From Pseudomonas sp. GM50 (GTDB lineage Bacteria > Pseudomonadota > Gammaproteobacteria > Pseudomonadales > Pseudomonadaceae): a stretch of 64,000 nucleotides of DNA. Made by a program: the position numbers and the translations under genes. The notes beneath the pieces are model-generated. The model was not told where the DNA came from. It ran no database searches and saw nothing but the letters and a program-made list of their open reading frames with translations. The DNA is taken from contig NZ_AKJK01000049.1 of the NCBI RefSeq assembly GCF_000282375.1, positions 85,599 through 149,598 of the forward strand, in the 5' to 3' direction. Positions 44,761 to 54,354 of this stretch are shown one piece after another (positions within the stretch are counted from its first letter, which is position 1; every line of letters starts with the position of its first letter).

Positions 44761-45255
44761 ATGACTGACAAAGACGTAAACAAAGTAAAGCGCAAGGGCA
44801 CATTCAAGAGCGCTCCGCTGCCAGTAGAAGCACCAACTGGCGCGCCACTGGCCGGCGAAGAGCTGGTGAAGGTTGCCGTAGCAGCCCTGGAAGACGTCAA
44901 GGCCCAGGACATCCAGGTGATCGACGTTCGTGAAAAGCAGAGCATCACTGACTACATGATCATCGCCACCGGTACGTCCAACCGCCAGATCGGCGCGATG
45001 CTGGACAAGGTCCGCGAAGCCGTCAAAGCCCAAGGCGTCAAGCCGCTGGGTGAAGAAGGCAAGGGCGACAGCGACTGGGTGTTGCTGGACATGGATGACG
45101 TCATCGTTCACATGATGACTGCTTCGGCTCGTCAGTTTTACGACCTGGAGCGTCTGTGGTCTGGTGCAGAACAGAGCCGTGCTCTGAACGCGGCTCACCA
45201 CAGCCCGGAAAACACCCATGAGCATTTCATCAAGCTCAACAAAGACCAGCAATAA
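44761..45255 (+). CDS. rsfS: Ribosome silencing factor RsfS
   Basis: Binds L14 on the large ribosomal subunit and blocks subunit joining when nutrients are scarce. The 164 residues start at the ATG at 44761 with a lysine-rich N-terminal extension, and the conserved RsfS core follows: AQDIQVIDVREKQSITDYMI, IIATGTSNRQIGAMLDKVRE, and DWVLLDMDDVIVHMMT ending RQFYDLERLW. It lies between nadD and rlmH, the usual order. Confidence 0.95.
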   Translation: MTDKDVNKVKRKGTFKSAPLPVEAPTGAPLAGEELVKVAVAALEDVKAQDIQVIDVREKQSITDYMIIATGTSNRQIGAMLDKVREAVKAQGVKPLGEEGKGDSDWVLLDMDDVIVHMMTASARQFYDLERLWSGAEQSRALNAAHHSPENTHEHFIKLNKDQQ

Positions 45256-45264
45256 GGGACCGCT

Positions 45265-45732
45265 GTGCGACTGCGACTGATCGCCGTCGGTTCACGCATG
45301 CCCAAATGGGTGGAAGAAGGCTGGCATGAATATGCCAAGCGTCTTCCGTCCGAGCTGGCGCTGGAACTGGTGGAAATTCCGCTCAACACTCGCGGCAAGA
45401 ACGCCGACGTGGCGCGCTTTATCCGTCAGGAAGGCGAAGCCATGCTGGCCAAGGTCGGGCCGAATGAGCGCATTGTCACCCTCGAAGTCCACGGCAAGCC
45501 CTGGAGCACCGAGCAACTGGCGGTCGAACTCGATCGCTGGCGGCTGGACTCGCGCACGGTGAATTTCATGGTCGGCGGCCCCGAAGGGCTGGCGCCGGAA
45601 GTCTGTGCCCGGGCGGATCAACGCTGGTCGTTGTCACCGTTGACGTTGCCGCACCCATTGGTGCGAATTCTGATCGGCGAACAGCTGTATCGTGCCTGGA
45701 CAGTGTTGTCCGGCCACCCTTACCACAAGTAG
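45265..45732 (+). CDS. rlmH: 23S rRNA (pseudouridine1915-N3)-methyltransferase
   Basis: SPOUT methyltransferase for helix 69 of 23S rRNA. The 155 residues from a GTG at 45265 (GACCGCT before it) show the knotted C-terminal half: [40 protein letters not shown] and [14 protein letters not shown], which is the family terminus. Nine bases separate it from rsfS and mrdA begins 10 bp later. Confidence 0.95.
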   Translation: MRLRLIAVGSRMPKWVEEGWHEYAKRLPSELALELVEIPLNTRGKNADVARFIRQEGEAMLAKVGPNERIVTLEVHGKPWSTEQLAVELDRWRLDSRTVNFMVGGPEGLAPEVCARADQRWSLSPLTLPHPLVRILIGEQLYRAWTVLSGHPYHK

Positions 45733-45742
45733 TTCTGCCCTC

Positions 45743-47638
45743 ATGCCCCAGCCGATCCGTATCAAGGACCACGAAAAAGACGCCCGTCTGGTGCGTGGCC
45801 GCGTCGTGTTCGGGGCAATCGCAGTGGTGGCGCTGATTGGCGTGCTGATCGCGCGGCTGTATTTCCTTCAGGTGATCCAGTACGAGTACCACTCGACCCT
45901 CTCGGAAAACAACCGCGTCCATGTACAGCCGATTCCGCCGACTCGCGGGTTGATCTTCGACCGCAATGGCGTGGTGGTGGCCGACAACCGGCCGAGCTTC
46001 AGCCTGAGCATGACCCGCGAACGCTCCGGTGACTGGCAGCAAGTGCTCGACGTGATCGTTGAAGTGCTGGAGATGACGCCCGAGGACCGGGTGATCTTCG
46101 AGAAGCGCATGCGTCAGGGGCGCCGACCGTTTGAGCCGGTGCCAATCCTGTTCGAGCTGACCGAAGAGCAGATCGCCCGCATCGCGGTGAACCAGTTCCG
46201 CCTGCCTGGTGTGGAAGTGGTCGCGCAACTGGTGCGGCATTACCCGCAGGGCGCACACTTTGCGCACTCGGTGGGTTACATGGGGCGGATCAACGAGAAA
46301 GAGCTGAAATCGCTCGATCCGGTCAATTACAGCGGCACCCACCACATTGGCAAGACCGGCATCGAGCGTTTCTATGAGCCCGAGTTGCACGGTCAGGTGG
46401 GTTACGAGGAAGTCGAAACCAACGCACGAGGCCGCGTATTGCGCGTGCTCAAGCGTACCGATCCGATTCCCGGCAAAGACATTGTCCTGAGCCTGGACAT
46501 CAAATTGCAGGAAGCCGCCGAAGCTGCACTGGGCGGTCGCCGTGGCGCGGTGGTGGCGCTGGACCCGAAAACCGGCGAAGTGCTGGCGATGGTCAGTCAG
46601 CCGAGTTTCGACCCGAACCTGTTCGTCACCGGCATCAGCTTCAAAGCCTATTCCGAGTTGCGCGACTCCATCGACCGGCCACTGTTCAACCGCGTGTTAC
46701 GCGGTCTGTATCCGCCGGGCTCGACGATTAAACCGGCGGTGGCGATTGCCGGTCTGGATGCGGGCGTGGTTACGGCGTCGACCCGGGTCTACGATCCCGG
46801 CTATTACCAATTGCCCAACTACGATCACAAATACCGTAACTGGAACCGTACCGGCGACGGCTACGTGGATCTGGACACGGCGATCATGCGCTCCAATGAC
46901 ACCTACTTCTATGACCTGGCCCACAAGCTGGGGATTGATCGGTTGTCGGCGTACATGAGCAAATTCGGCATTGGCCAGAAGGTCTCCCTGGACATGTTCG
47001 AAGAATCGCCGGGGTTGATGCCGACCCGGGAATGGAAGCGCGCGACCCGTCGTCAGGCCTGGTTCCCGGGCGAGACGCTGATTCTGGGGATCGGTCAAGG
47101 CTACATGCAGTCGACTCCGTTGCAACTGGCGCAGGCCACAGCGCTGGTGGCCAACAAAGGCGTCTGGAACCGTCCGCATCTGGCCAAGACCGTCGAAGGC
47201 GAGCGGCCGAAGGACGAAAACCCCATGCCGGACATCGTCCTGCGTGATCCGTCGGACTGGACCAAGGTCAACCACGGCATGCAGCAGGTGATGCACGGTG
47301 CACGCGGTACGGCGCGCAAGGCCTCCATCGGTGCTCAATACCGGATTGCCGGCAAGAGTGGTACGGCTCAGGTGGTCGCGATCAAGCAGGGCGAAAAGTA
47401 CGACCGCTCCAAGGTTCAGGAGCGTCACCGCGACCACGCCTTGTTCGTCGGTTTCGCGCCGGCCGACAACCCGCAAATCGTGGTGTCGGTGATGGTCGAG
47501 AACGGCGAGTCCGGTTCCGGCGTCGCCGCGCCTGTGGTGCGTCAAATCATGGACGCCTGGCTCCTGGACCAGGACGGCCGACTGAAAGCCGAATACGCCA
47601 GCCCTATCAGTGCGGAGGCTACGGCCCGTGAAGAGTAA
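45743..47638 (+). CDS. mrdA: Peptidoglycan D,D-transpeptidase PBP2
   Basis: Class B penicillin-binding protein that crosslinks murein during elongation. The 631 residues from the ATG at 45743 have one N-terminal membrane span (GAIAVVALIGVLIARLYFLQ), the pedestal domain with PTRGLIFDRNGVVVADNRPS, and the transpeptidase domain. Catalytic motifs seen are STIK (Ser327, Lys330), SND in MRSNDTYFYD, and KSG in AGKSGTAQVV. The gene overlaps rodA by 11 bp, matching the PBP2-RodA partnership. Confidence 0.96.
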   Translation: MPQPIRIKDHEKDARLVRGRVVFGAIAVVALIGVLIARLYFLQVIQYEYHSTLSENNRVHVQPIPPTRGLIFDRNGVVVADNRPSFSLSMTRERSGDWQQVLDVIVEVLEMTPEDRVIFEKRMRQGRRPFEPVPILFELTEEQIARIAVNQFRLPGVEVVAQLVRHYPQGAHFAHSVGYMGRINEKELKSLDPVNYSGTHHIGKTGIERFYEPELHGQVGYEEVETNARGRVLRVLKRTDPIPGKDIVLSLDIKLQEAAEAALGGRRGAVVALDPKTGEVLAMVSQPSFDPNLFVTGISFKAYSELRDSIDRPLFNRVLRGLYPPGSTIKPAVAIAGLDAGVVTASTRVYDPGYYQLPNYDHKYRNWNRTGDGYVDLDTAIMRSNDTYFYDLAHKLGIDRLSAYMSKFGIGQKVSLDMFEESPGLMPTREWKRATRRQAWFPGETLILGIGQGYMQSTPLQLAQATALVANKGVWNRPHLAKTVEGERPKDENPMPDIVLRDPSDWTKVNHGMQQVMHGARGTARKASIGAQYRIAGKSGTAQVVAIKQGEKYDRSKVQERHRDHALFVGFAPADNPQIVVSVMVENGESGSGVAAPVVRQIMDAWLLDQDGRLKAEYASPISAEATAREE

Positions 47639-48773
47639 TTTCGATCGCATCCTCTCCAGCGAGGATGTGATGCGTCGCCGTGCGACGCTGCTGCAACGCA
47701 TGCACATCGATGGCCCTTTGCTTATTCTGCTGTTGACCCTGGCTGCCGGCAGCCTGTTCGTGCTGTATTCGGCCAGCGGCAAAAGCTGGGATCTGCTGGC
47801 CAAGCAAGCCACTTCCTTCGGCATCGGCCTGGTATCGATGATCGTCATCGCCCAATTCGAGCCGCGCTTCATGGCCCGCTGGGTGCCGGTCGGTTATGTG
47901 GTCGGCGTGCTGTTGCTGGTGGTGGTGGATGTCATGGGCCACAACGCCATGGGCGCCACGCGCTGGATCAACATTCCCGGGGTGATCCGCTTCCAGCCCT
48001 CGGAGTTCATGAAGATCCTGATGCCGGCGACCATCGCCTGGTATCTGTCCAAGCGCACCTTGCCACCGCAGCTCAAGCATGTGGGCGTCAGTCTGTTTCT
48101 GATCGGTTTGCCGTTCATCCTGATCGTGCGTCAACCCGACCTCGGCACTTCGCTGCTTATCCTCGCCGGTGGCGCGTTCGTTCTGTTCATGGGCGGCCTG
48201 CGCTGGCGCTGGATTCTCAGCGTGATTGCCGCGGCGGTGCCGGTAGCGGTCGGCATGTGGTACTTCATCATGCACGACTACCAGAAGCAGCGAATCCTGA
48301 CCTTCCTCGACCCCGAGAGTGATCCGCTGGGCACGGGCTGGAACATCATTCAGTCGAAAGCGGCCATCGGTTCCGGCGGCGTGTTCGGCAAAGGCTGGTT
48401 GCTTGGTACTCAGTCGCACCTGGACTTCCTGCCGGAAAGCCACACCGACTTCATTATTGCGGTGATGGGCGAAGAGTTCGGTCTGGTGGGCATCTGCGCA
48501 CTGTTGCTGATTTACCTGTTGTTGATCGGTCGCGGGCTGGTGATTACCGCCCAGGCTCAGACATTGTTCGGCAAATTGCTCGCGGGCAGCCTGACCATGA
48601 CGTTTTTTGTTTACGTTTTCGTCAACATCGGTATGGTCAGTGGCCTGTTGCCGGTTGTAGGGGTGCCGTTGCCGTTCATTAGCTACGGAGGAACTTCGCT
48701 GGTGACGCTTCTGTCAGCGTTTGGGGTTTTGATGTCGATCCATACCCATCGTAAGTGGATCGCACAGGTTTGA
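47628..48773 (+). CDS. rodA: Peptidoglycan glycosyltransferase RodA (SEDS)
   Basis: SEDS-family polymerase that works with PBP2 in the elongasome. The GTG at 47628, with GGAGG 10 bases upstream, gives 381 residues. About ten hydrophobic segments and the SEDS motifs are seen: GATRWINIPGVIRFQPSEFM, DLGTSLLILAGGAFVLFMGG, SHLDFLPESHTDFIIAVMGE and VGVPLPFISYGGTSLVTLL. It overlaps mrdA and precedes mltB. Confidence 0.96.
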   Translation: MKSNFDRILSSEDVMRRRATLLQRMHIDGPLLILLLTLAAGSLFVLYSASGKSWDLLAKQATSFGIGLVSMIVIAQFEPRFMARWVPVGYVVGVLLLVVVDVMGHNAMGATRWINIPGVIRFQPSEFMKILMPATIAWYLSKRTLPPQLKHVGVSLFLIGLPFILIVRQPDLGTSLLILAGGAFVLFMGGLRWRWILSVIAAAVPVAVGMWYFIMHDYQKQRILTFLDPESDPLGTGWNIIQSKAAIGSGGVFGKGWLLGTQSHLDFLPESHTDFIIAVMGEEFGLVGICALLLIYLLLIGRGLVITAQAQTLFGKLLAGSLTMTFFVYVFVNIGMVSGLLPVVGVPLPFISYGGTSLVTLLSAFGVLMSIHTHRKWIAQV

Positions 48774-48790
48774 ATAAGGTGAAGATTTCA

Positions 48791-49801
48791 ATGCAAGTAA
48801 TGCGTGGCTGGGCGACTCGATACGCGCCATGGGTCGGCCTGGTAAGCATCCTTGGTACCGCGCAGCAAGCGTGGGCCGGCGATTACGAAGGCTCACCCCA
48901 GGTGGCCGAGTTCGTCGGTGAAATGACCCGCGACTATGGCTTTGCCGGTGAACAGCTGATGGGCGTGTTCCGCGAAGCCGAGCGCAAACAGTCGATTCTG
49001 GACGCGATCTCCAAACCCGCCGAACGGGTTAAACAGTGGAAAGACTATCGCCCGATGTTCATCACCGAGGCGCGCATCGCCCGTGGTGTGGACTTCTGGC
49101 GCCAGCACGAAGCGGCCCTGGCTCGTGCCGAGCAGGAATACGGCGTGCCGGCGCAGGTGATCGTCTCGATCATCGGCGTCGAGACCTTTTTCGGTCGCAA
49201 TACCGGCAATTTCCGGGTAATCGATGCCTTGTCGACCCTGGGTTTCGACTATCCTCCCCGTGCCGAATTCTTCCGCAAGGAATTGCGTGAATTCCTGCTG
49301 CTGGCCCGCGAGGAGCAGGTCGACCCGTTGACCCTCAAAGGCTCTTACGCCGGGGCCATGGGCTTGCCGCAATTCATGCCGAGCAGTTTTCGCGCCTATG
49401 CGGTGGATTTCGACGGTGACGGCCACATTAATATCTGGACCAACCCGGTTGATGCCATTGGCAGCGTCGCCAGTTATTTCAAGCGTCACGGCTGGGTCGC
49501 CGGCGAACCTGTGGTCAGCCGCGCCGATGTGCGTGGCGATCAGGTAGACGAGGGTTTGACCGCCGGCATCGAGCCGACGAAAACCGTCGGGGAGTTGCGG
49601 GCGCTGGGCTGGTCGAGTCATGATGCGCTGCGCGATGATATGCCGGTCACGGCTTTCCGCCTGGAAGGTGACAATGGCCCCGAATACTGGATGGGCCTGA
49701 CGAATTTTTACGCAATCACGCGTTATAACCGCAGCGTGATGTACGCCATGGCCGTACATCAACTGTCTGAACAGCTGGTCCAAGCACGGGGCGTCAAGTA
49801 A
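48791..49801 (+). CDS. mltB: Lytic murein transglycosylase B
   Basis: Cleaves murein glycan strands to 1,6-anhydro products. The ATG at 48791 has AAGGTGAAG upstream. The 336 residues start with a signal-like sequence ending AQQAWAGDYEG. The GH103 catalytic domain shows IIGVETFFGRNTGNFRVIDA (catalytic Glu in GVET), GSYAGAMGLPQFMPSSFRAY and DFDGDGHINIWTNPVDAIGS. No clear lipobox is present, so it may be soluble, as in P. aeruginosa SltB1. The stop overlaps the rlpA ATG as TAATG. Confidence 0.93.
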   Translation: MQVMRGWATRYAPWVGLVSILGTAQQAWAGDYEGSPQVAEFVGEMTRDYGFAGEQLMGVFREAERKQSILDAISKPAERVKQWKDYRPMFITEARIARGVDFWRQHEAALARAEQEYGVPAQVIVSIIGVETFFGRNTGNFRVIDALSTLGFDYPPRAEFFRKELREFLLLAREEQVDPLTLKGSYAGAMGLPQFMPSSFRAYAVDFDGDGHINIWTNPVDAIGSVASYFKRHGWVAGEPVVSRADVRGDQVDEGLTAGIEPTKTVGELRALGWSSHDALRDDMPVTAFRLEGDNGPEYWMGLTNFYAITRYNRSVMYAMAVHQLSEQLVQARGVK

Positions 49802-50811
49802 TGCGGGCATTGCCTATGAATAAACCCCTGAAGCTCATGGCGTTCGCCGCGTTGACGGTCCTGGTCGCCAGTTGTTCGACCAGCCGCGCGCCGGCTCAGA
49901 AGTCTCCGACCGCCGTTCGTTCGGCACCTGGCCTGGATATCAACCGGGCTCACAAGGATGGCGCACCCTGGTGGGACGTCGACGTATCGCGCATCCCGGA
50001 TGCCACGCCGACCCTGCACAGTGGTCCTTATAAAGCCAACCCGTATACCGTGCTGGGCAAGACTTACTTCCCCATGCAGGAATCCAAGACCTACGTGGCC
50101 TCGGGCACGGCGTCTTGGTACGGCACCAAGTTCCATGGCCAGAACACCGCCAACGGCGAAGTCTATGACCTTTACGGTATGAGCGCCGCGCACAAAACCT
50201 TGCCACTGCCCAGTTACGTGCGGGTGACCAACCTGGACAACAACAAGAGCGTGATCCTGCGGGTCAACGACCGTGGGCCGTTCTACTCGGACCGGATCAT
50301 CGACTTGTCCTATGCCGCGGCCAAGAAGCTCGGCTATGCCGAAACCGGTACGGCGCGGGTCAAGGTCGAAGGCATCGACCCGCAGCAATGGTGGGCACAG
50401 AAAGGCCGTCCGGCACCGTTGATGCTTAACGAGCCGCAAGTGGCGCAAAATGCCGCGCCGACCGTGACGGCCTCCACCGGCACCGTCGAGCAGTGGACGC
50501 CACCGCCGCAGCAACACGCCGCGGCCGTTGTGCCCGTGCAGATCGATGCAAAAAAAAACGCTTCTGTACCAGCCTCTGGCCAGTATCTGCAGGTGGGCGC
50601 GTTCGCCAACCCGGACGCTGCAGAACTCCTGAGATCGAAGCTCAGCGGGATGGTGAGCGCTCCGGTGTTCATCAGCTCGATCGTGCGTAACCAACAGACA
50701 CTGCATCGGGTGCGCCTGGGGCCGATCGGCTCGCCGGGTGAAATCCAGCAGGTGCAGAACAGCGTGAGGCTGGCCAATCTCGGTTCGCCGAGCCTGGTCA
50801 GCGCCGAGTAA
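49801..50811 (+). CDS. rlpA: Septal ring lytic transglycosylase / lipoprotein RlpA
   Basis: Outer-membrane lipoprotein that cleaves denuded glycan strands at the septum in pseudomonads. The 336 residues have a signal peptide and lipobox (FAALTVLVASCSTS). The DPBB/RlpA domain reads GTASWYGTKFHGQNTANGE, KTLPLPSYVRVTNL and ILRVNDRGPF, with the Asp-Arg-Gly-Pro expected. A linker leads to a C-terminal SPOR domain (YLQVGAFANPDAAELLRSKL, TLHRVRLGPIG). A second ATG at 49816 is a possible start. It follows mltB by TAATG overlap. Confidence 0.93.
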   Translation: MRALPMNKPLKLMAFAALTVLVASCSTSRAPAQKSPTAVRSAPGLDINRAHKDGAPWWDVDVSRIPDATPTLHSGPYKANPYTVLGKTYFPMQESKTYVASGTASWYGTKFHGQNTANGEVYDLYGMSAAHKTLPLPSYVRVTNLDNNKSVILRVNDRGPFYSDRIIDLSYAAAKKLGYAETGTARVKVEGIDPQQWWAQKGRPAPLMLNEPQVAQNAAPTVTASTGTVEQWTPPPQQHAAAVVPVQIDAKKNASVPASGQYLQVGAFANPDAAELLRSKLSGMVSAPVFISSIVRNQQTLHRVRLGPIGSPGEIQQVQNSVRLANLGSPSLVSAE

Positions 50812-50992
50812 CACGTAGTACTTGATTGACGGTTCGCTTGCGGTTTGGGGGGCGAACCGGGTTGTTGGCTCGTGAAGAACAAAAGCCCGGCAAGGGTTAC
50901 AGAGTGAGCAACTGAACACGCGACAGCTTTTTAGAGAGCTGTCTGATTAGTTTTGCCCTAGGGCAGTTTCCATTAGCGATTTCGAGAGACGG

Positions 50993-52150
50993 ATGAACAT
51001 CACCACCTTTGCCAAACGCCTGTGCCTGCTAGTCCCGCTGCTCCTCTCGCCTGCCGCATTCGCGGTCGAGATGATGCCGTCGCCACCGCAACTGGCCGCC
51101 AAAGCCTACGTACTCATGGACGCCAGCAGCGGCAACGTGCTGGTCGAGAACAACGGTGACCAGCGTCTGCCGCCGGCCAGCCTGACCAAGCTGATGACCG
51201 CGTACATCGCGACCCTGGAAATCCGCCGTGGCCAGATCGGTGAAAACGATCCGGTGACCGTCAGCGAAAACGCCTGGCGTACCGGCGGTTCGCGGATGTT
51301 CATCAAGGTTGGCTCGCAGGTTACTGTCAGCGACTTGCTGCACGGCATCATCATTCAGTCGGGTAACGACGCCAGTGTTGCGCTCTCCGAGCACATCGCC
51401 GGCAGCGAAGACGCGTTCGCCGACATGATGAACAAAACCGTGGCCGACCTGGGCATGACCAACAGCCACTTCATGAACCCGACCGGTCTGCCAAACCCTG
51501 AGCACTACTCGTCGGCTCACGACATGGCGGTGCTGGCTCGCGCGATCATCCACGAAGACCCGGCTCACTACGCAATCTACTCGCAGAAAGAGTTCTTCTG
51601 GAACGGCATCAAACAACCTAACCGCAACCTGCTGCTGTGGCGTGACAAGACCGTCGACGGTCTGAAAACCGGTCACACCGACGAAGCCGGCTACTGCATG
51701 GTGTCTTCGGCTGTACGTGATGGCATGCGCCTGATCGCGGTGGTGTTCGGCACCAACAGCGAAGTGGCTCGCGCTTCTGAAACCCAGAAGCTGCTGACCT
51801 ACGGTTTCCGCTTCTTCGAAACCCAGACCTTCTATCAGAAAGGCGCCGAGCTGGCTCAGGCCCCTGTCTGGAAAGGCAGCACCAATCAAGTCAAGGCCGG
51901 CCTGGCTCAAGACCTGACCATGACCCTGCCCAAAGGCCAGCTGAAAAAGCTCGCCGCCAGCATGACCATGAACCCGCAACTGGTCGCACCAATCGCCAAG
52001 GGCGATGTGATCGGTAAAGTCGAAGTGAAACTGGACGACAAAGTGGTGCACAGCGCCGACCTGATCGCTCTGGACGCAGTCGACGAGGGTGGTATCTTCC
52101 GCCGCATGTGGGATAGCATCCGTCTATTCTTCTACGGCTTGTTCAACTGA
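50993..52150 (+). CDS. dacA: D-alanyl-D-alanine carboxypeptidase (PBP5 type)
   Basis: Trims the terminal D-Ala of murein stem peptides at the outer face of the inner membrane. The 385 residues begin with a signal peptide ending AAFA. The catalytic Ser63-x-x-Lys66 is in PPASLTKLMTAYI, SGN is at 123-125 and KTG is in VDGLKTGHTDEAGY. The C-terminal PBP5 domain follows, and the final amphipathic helix (IFRRMWDSIRLFFYGLFN) anchors the protein to the membrane. It lies 180 bp after rlpA and ends with a hairpin at 52168. Confidence 0.95.
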   Translation: MNITTFAKRLCLLVPLLLSPAAFAVEMMPSPPQLAAKAYVLMDASSGNVLVENNGDQRLPPASLTKLMTAYIATLEIRRGQIGENDPVTVSENAWRTGGSRMFIKVGSQVTVSDLLHGIIIQSGNDASVALSEHIAGSEDAFADMMNKTVADLGMTNSHFMNPTGLPNPEHYSSAHDMAVLARAIIHEDPAHYAIYSQKEFFWNGIKQPNRNLLLWRDKTVDGLKTGHTDEAGYCMVSSAVRDGMRLIAVVFGTNSEVARASETQKLLTYGFRFFETQTFYQKGAELAQAPVWKGSTNQVKAGLAQDLTMTLPKGQLKKLAASMTMNPQLVAPIAKGDVIGKVEVKLDDKVVHSADLIALDAVDEGGIFRRMWDSIRLFFYGLFN

Positions 52151-52167
52151 ATTAGTGTGGACCTGCA

Positions 52168-52200
52168 TGGCCTCGTTCCAATCCGGAGCGGGGCCATGTC
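52168..52200 (+). other. 14-bp stem hairpin between dacA and ybeD
   Basis: CATGGCCTCGTTCC (52168-52181) pairs with GGAGCGGGGCCATG (52187-52200) with two G-U pairs and a 5-nt loop. No T-run follows, so it may be an attenuator, mRNA stabiliser or inefficient terminator in the dacA-ybeD-lipB transcript. Confidence 0.55.
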
Positions 52201-52230
52201 CGTTGCCACGGCTTACGAGGCCGTTACGCC

Positions 52231-52506
52231 ATGACAGACACTGAAGTAAAGGCGCCAAAAATCGAATTCCCCTGCGCGGATTACCCGATCAAGGTAATCG
52301 GCGACACAGGCGTGGGTTTCAAGGACAAGATCATCGCGATCCTTGAGAAACACGCGACCGTTGACCACAACACCTTTGCCGAACGGCAGAGTACCAACGG
52401 CAAGTACACGACCATCCAGTTGCACATCATCGCCACCGGCCAGGAACAGCTGTACGACATCAACAGCGAGTTGCGGGCTACCGGTTTCGTGCACATGGTG
52501 TTGTGA
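52231..52506 (+). CDS. YbeD family protein (DUF493)
   Basis: A 91-residue ferredoxin-like small protein ([49 protein letters not shown]). It is conserved beside lipB in gammaproteobacteria; the function is unknown. Its stop overlaps the lipB ATG as TGATG. Confidence 0.92.
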   Translation: MTDTEVKAPKIEFPCADYPIKVIGDTGVGFKDKIIAILEKHATVDHNTFAERQSTNGKYTTIQLHIIATGQEQLYDINSELRATGFVHMVL

Positions 52507-53153
52507 TGCCTGGCACGCTGGGCTTTCGCGAACTCGGTCAGATGGCTTACGAGCCGGTCTGGCATGCCATGCAGCGCTTCACCAACGAACGCGGCAGTGA
52601 TGCCGCCGACGAAGTCTGGCTGGTGGAACACCCGCCGGTATTCACCCAGGGCCAGGCCGGCAAGGCTGAACACTTGCTGCTGCCCGGGGACATTGCGGTG
52701 GTGAAGGTCGATCGCGGTGGTCAGGTGACTTACCACGGTCCCGGCCAACTGGTGGCTTACCTGTTGCTGGACGTGCGCAAGCTGGGGTTCGGCGTGCGTG
52801 ATCTGGTCAGCCGCATGGAGCAATGCCTGATCGAGCTGCTGGCCAGCTACGGCGTGACCGCGGTGGCCAAGCCGGATGCACCGGGTGTCTATGTCGATGG
52901 CGCGAAAATCGCTTCTCTGGGTCTGCGGATCCGCCACGGTTGCTCCTTTCATGGCCTGGCCTTGAACGTGGATATGAACCTGGAACCGTTTCGACGGATT
53001 AATCCCTGCGGCTACGCCGGGCTGGCAATGACCCAGCTGCGCGATCACGCAGGATCGATTGAATTTGCCGAGGTAAGTGCCCGGCTGCGCGCGCAGCTCG
53101 TCAAACACCTCGACTATGCTGAGCAGACGACCCTAACGGGCGGAATCGACTGA
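52506..53153 (+). CDS. lipB: Octanoyl-[acyl-carrier-protein]:protein N-octanoyltransferase
   Basis: Transfers octanoate from ACP to lipoyl domains for lipoate synthesis. The ATG at 52506 overlaps the ybeD stop and gives 215 residues. Markers are [60 protein letters not shown], and the catalytic Cys in [14 protein letters not shown]. lipA follows one base after the stop. Confidence 0.95.
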   Translation: MPGTLGFRELGQMAYEPVWHAMQRFTNERGSDAADEVWLVEHPPVFTQGQAGKAEHLLLPGDIAVVKVDRGGQVTYHGPGQLVAYLLLDVRKLGFGVRDLVSRMEQCLIELLASYGVTAVAKPDAPGVYVDGAKIASLGLRIRHGCSFHGLALNVDMNLEPFRRINPCGYAGLAMTQLRDHAGSIEFAEVSARLRAQLVKHLDYAEQTTLTGGID

Positions 53154-53154
53154 T

Positions 53155-54177
53155 ATGACTACTGATGCAGTGCAAACCATGATCCCGACGCTCGATGTCA
53201 CCGAGCGTCCGGCCCCGCGTGCCAAGGTTGAAGCCGGCGTCAAGCTGCGCGGCGCCGAGAAGGTTGCACGCATCCCGGTGAAGATCATCCCGACCACTGA
53301 ACTGCCGAAGAAACCCGACTGGATTCGCGTGCGCATCCCGGTTTCCCCGGAAGTCGACCGCATCAAGGCCTTGCTGCGTAAACACAAGCTGCACAGCGTT
53401 TGCGAAGAGGCGTCCTGCCCGAACCTGGGCGAGTGCTTCTCCGGTGGCACCGCGACCTTCATGATCATGGGTGACATCTGCACCCGTCGCTGCCCGTTCT
53501 GCGACGTTGGCCATGGTCGTCCGAAGCCACTGGACGTCAACGAGCCGCAAAGCCTGGCCATTGCCATCGCCGACCTGAAACTCAAGTACGTCGTAATCAC
53601 CTCGGTTGACCGCGACGACCTGCGTGACGGCGGTGCCCAGCATTTTGCCGACTGCATCCGCGAAATCCGCAAACTGTCGCCGAATGTGCAGCTCGAAACC
53701 CTGGTCCCGGACTACCGTGGCCGCATGGACGTTGCGCTGGAAATCACCGCCGCCGAGCCGCCTGATGTGTTCAACCACAACCTGGAAACCGTGCCGCGTC
53801 TGTACAAGGCCGCGCGTCCGGGTTCGGATTACCAGTGGTCGCTGACCCTGCTGCAACGCTTCAAGCAGATGATGCCGCACATTCCGACCAAGTCCGGTTT
53901 GATGCTGGGCCTGGGCGAAACCGACGAAGAAGTCATCGAAGTCATGAAGCGCATGCGCGAACACGACATCGACATGCTGACCCTGGGCCAGTACCTGCAA
54001 CCGTCCCGCAGCCACTTGCCGGTCCAGCGCTTCGTGCACCCGGACACTTTCGCCTGGTTTGCCGAGGAAGGTTACAAGATGGGCTTCAAGAACGTCGCTT
54101 CCGGCCCGTTGGTACGTTCCTCGTACCACGCCGACGAGCAGGCGAAACTGGTCAAGGCCGAGCTGATGTCGTCCTGA
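53155..54177 (+). CDS. lipA: Lipoyl synthase
   Basis: Radical-SAM enzyme that inserts two sulfurs into the octanoyl chain made by LipB. The 340 residues have the auxiliary cluster Cys83, Cys88 and Cys94 ([12 protein letters not shown]) and the radical-SAM cluster Cys109, Cys113 and Cys116 (CTRRCPFC). [19 protein letters not shown] and [18 protein letters not shown] follow. It is cotranscribed with lipB and ends at the terminator at 54201. Confidence 0.97.
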   Translation: MTTDAVQTMIPTLDVTERPAPRAKVEAGVKLRGAEKVARIPVKIIPTTELPKKPDWIRVRIPVSPEVDRIKALLRKHKLHSVCEEASCPNLGECFSGGTATFMIMGDICTRRCPFCDVGHGRPKPLDVNEPQSLAIAIADLKLKYVVITSVDRDDLRDGGAQHFADCIREIRKLSPNVQLETLVPDYRGRMDVALEITAAEPPDVFNHNLETVPRLYKAARPGSDYQWSLTLLQRFKQMMPHIPTKSGLMLGLGETDEEVIEVMKRMREHDIDMLTLGQYLQPSRSHLPVQRFVHPDTFAWFAEEGYKMGFKNVASGPLVRSSYHADEQAKLVKAELMSS

Positions 54178-54200
54178 TCCTGCTTTAAGAAAAAGAACGG

Positions 54201-54237
54201 GCCCGCAAGGCTTTCCAGGCCTTGCGGGCGTTTTTTT
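54201..54237 (+). terminator. Rho-independent terminator after lipA
   Basis: GCCCGCAAGGC (54201-54211), a 7-nt loop and the exact complement (54219-54229) are followed by G and seven T. It closes the lipBA transcript. Confidence 0.92.
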
Positions 54238-54354
54238 GCGGTGCCCACACCCATTTCAGTCTTTTCCTGCAAGCCGTGGGGCGACTGACCCTCTTCTGTT
54301 TATTCCCGTTCCTGACTACTGTGTGCTGAAACGTTCTCACAGGGAGAATCATGG

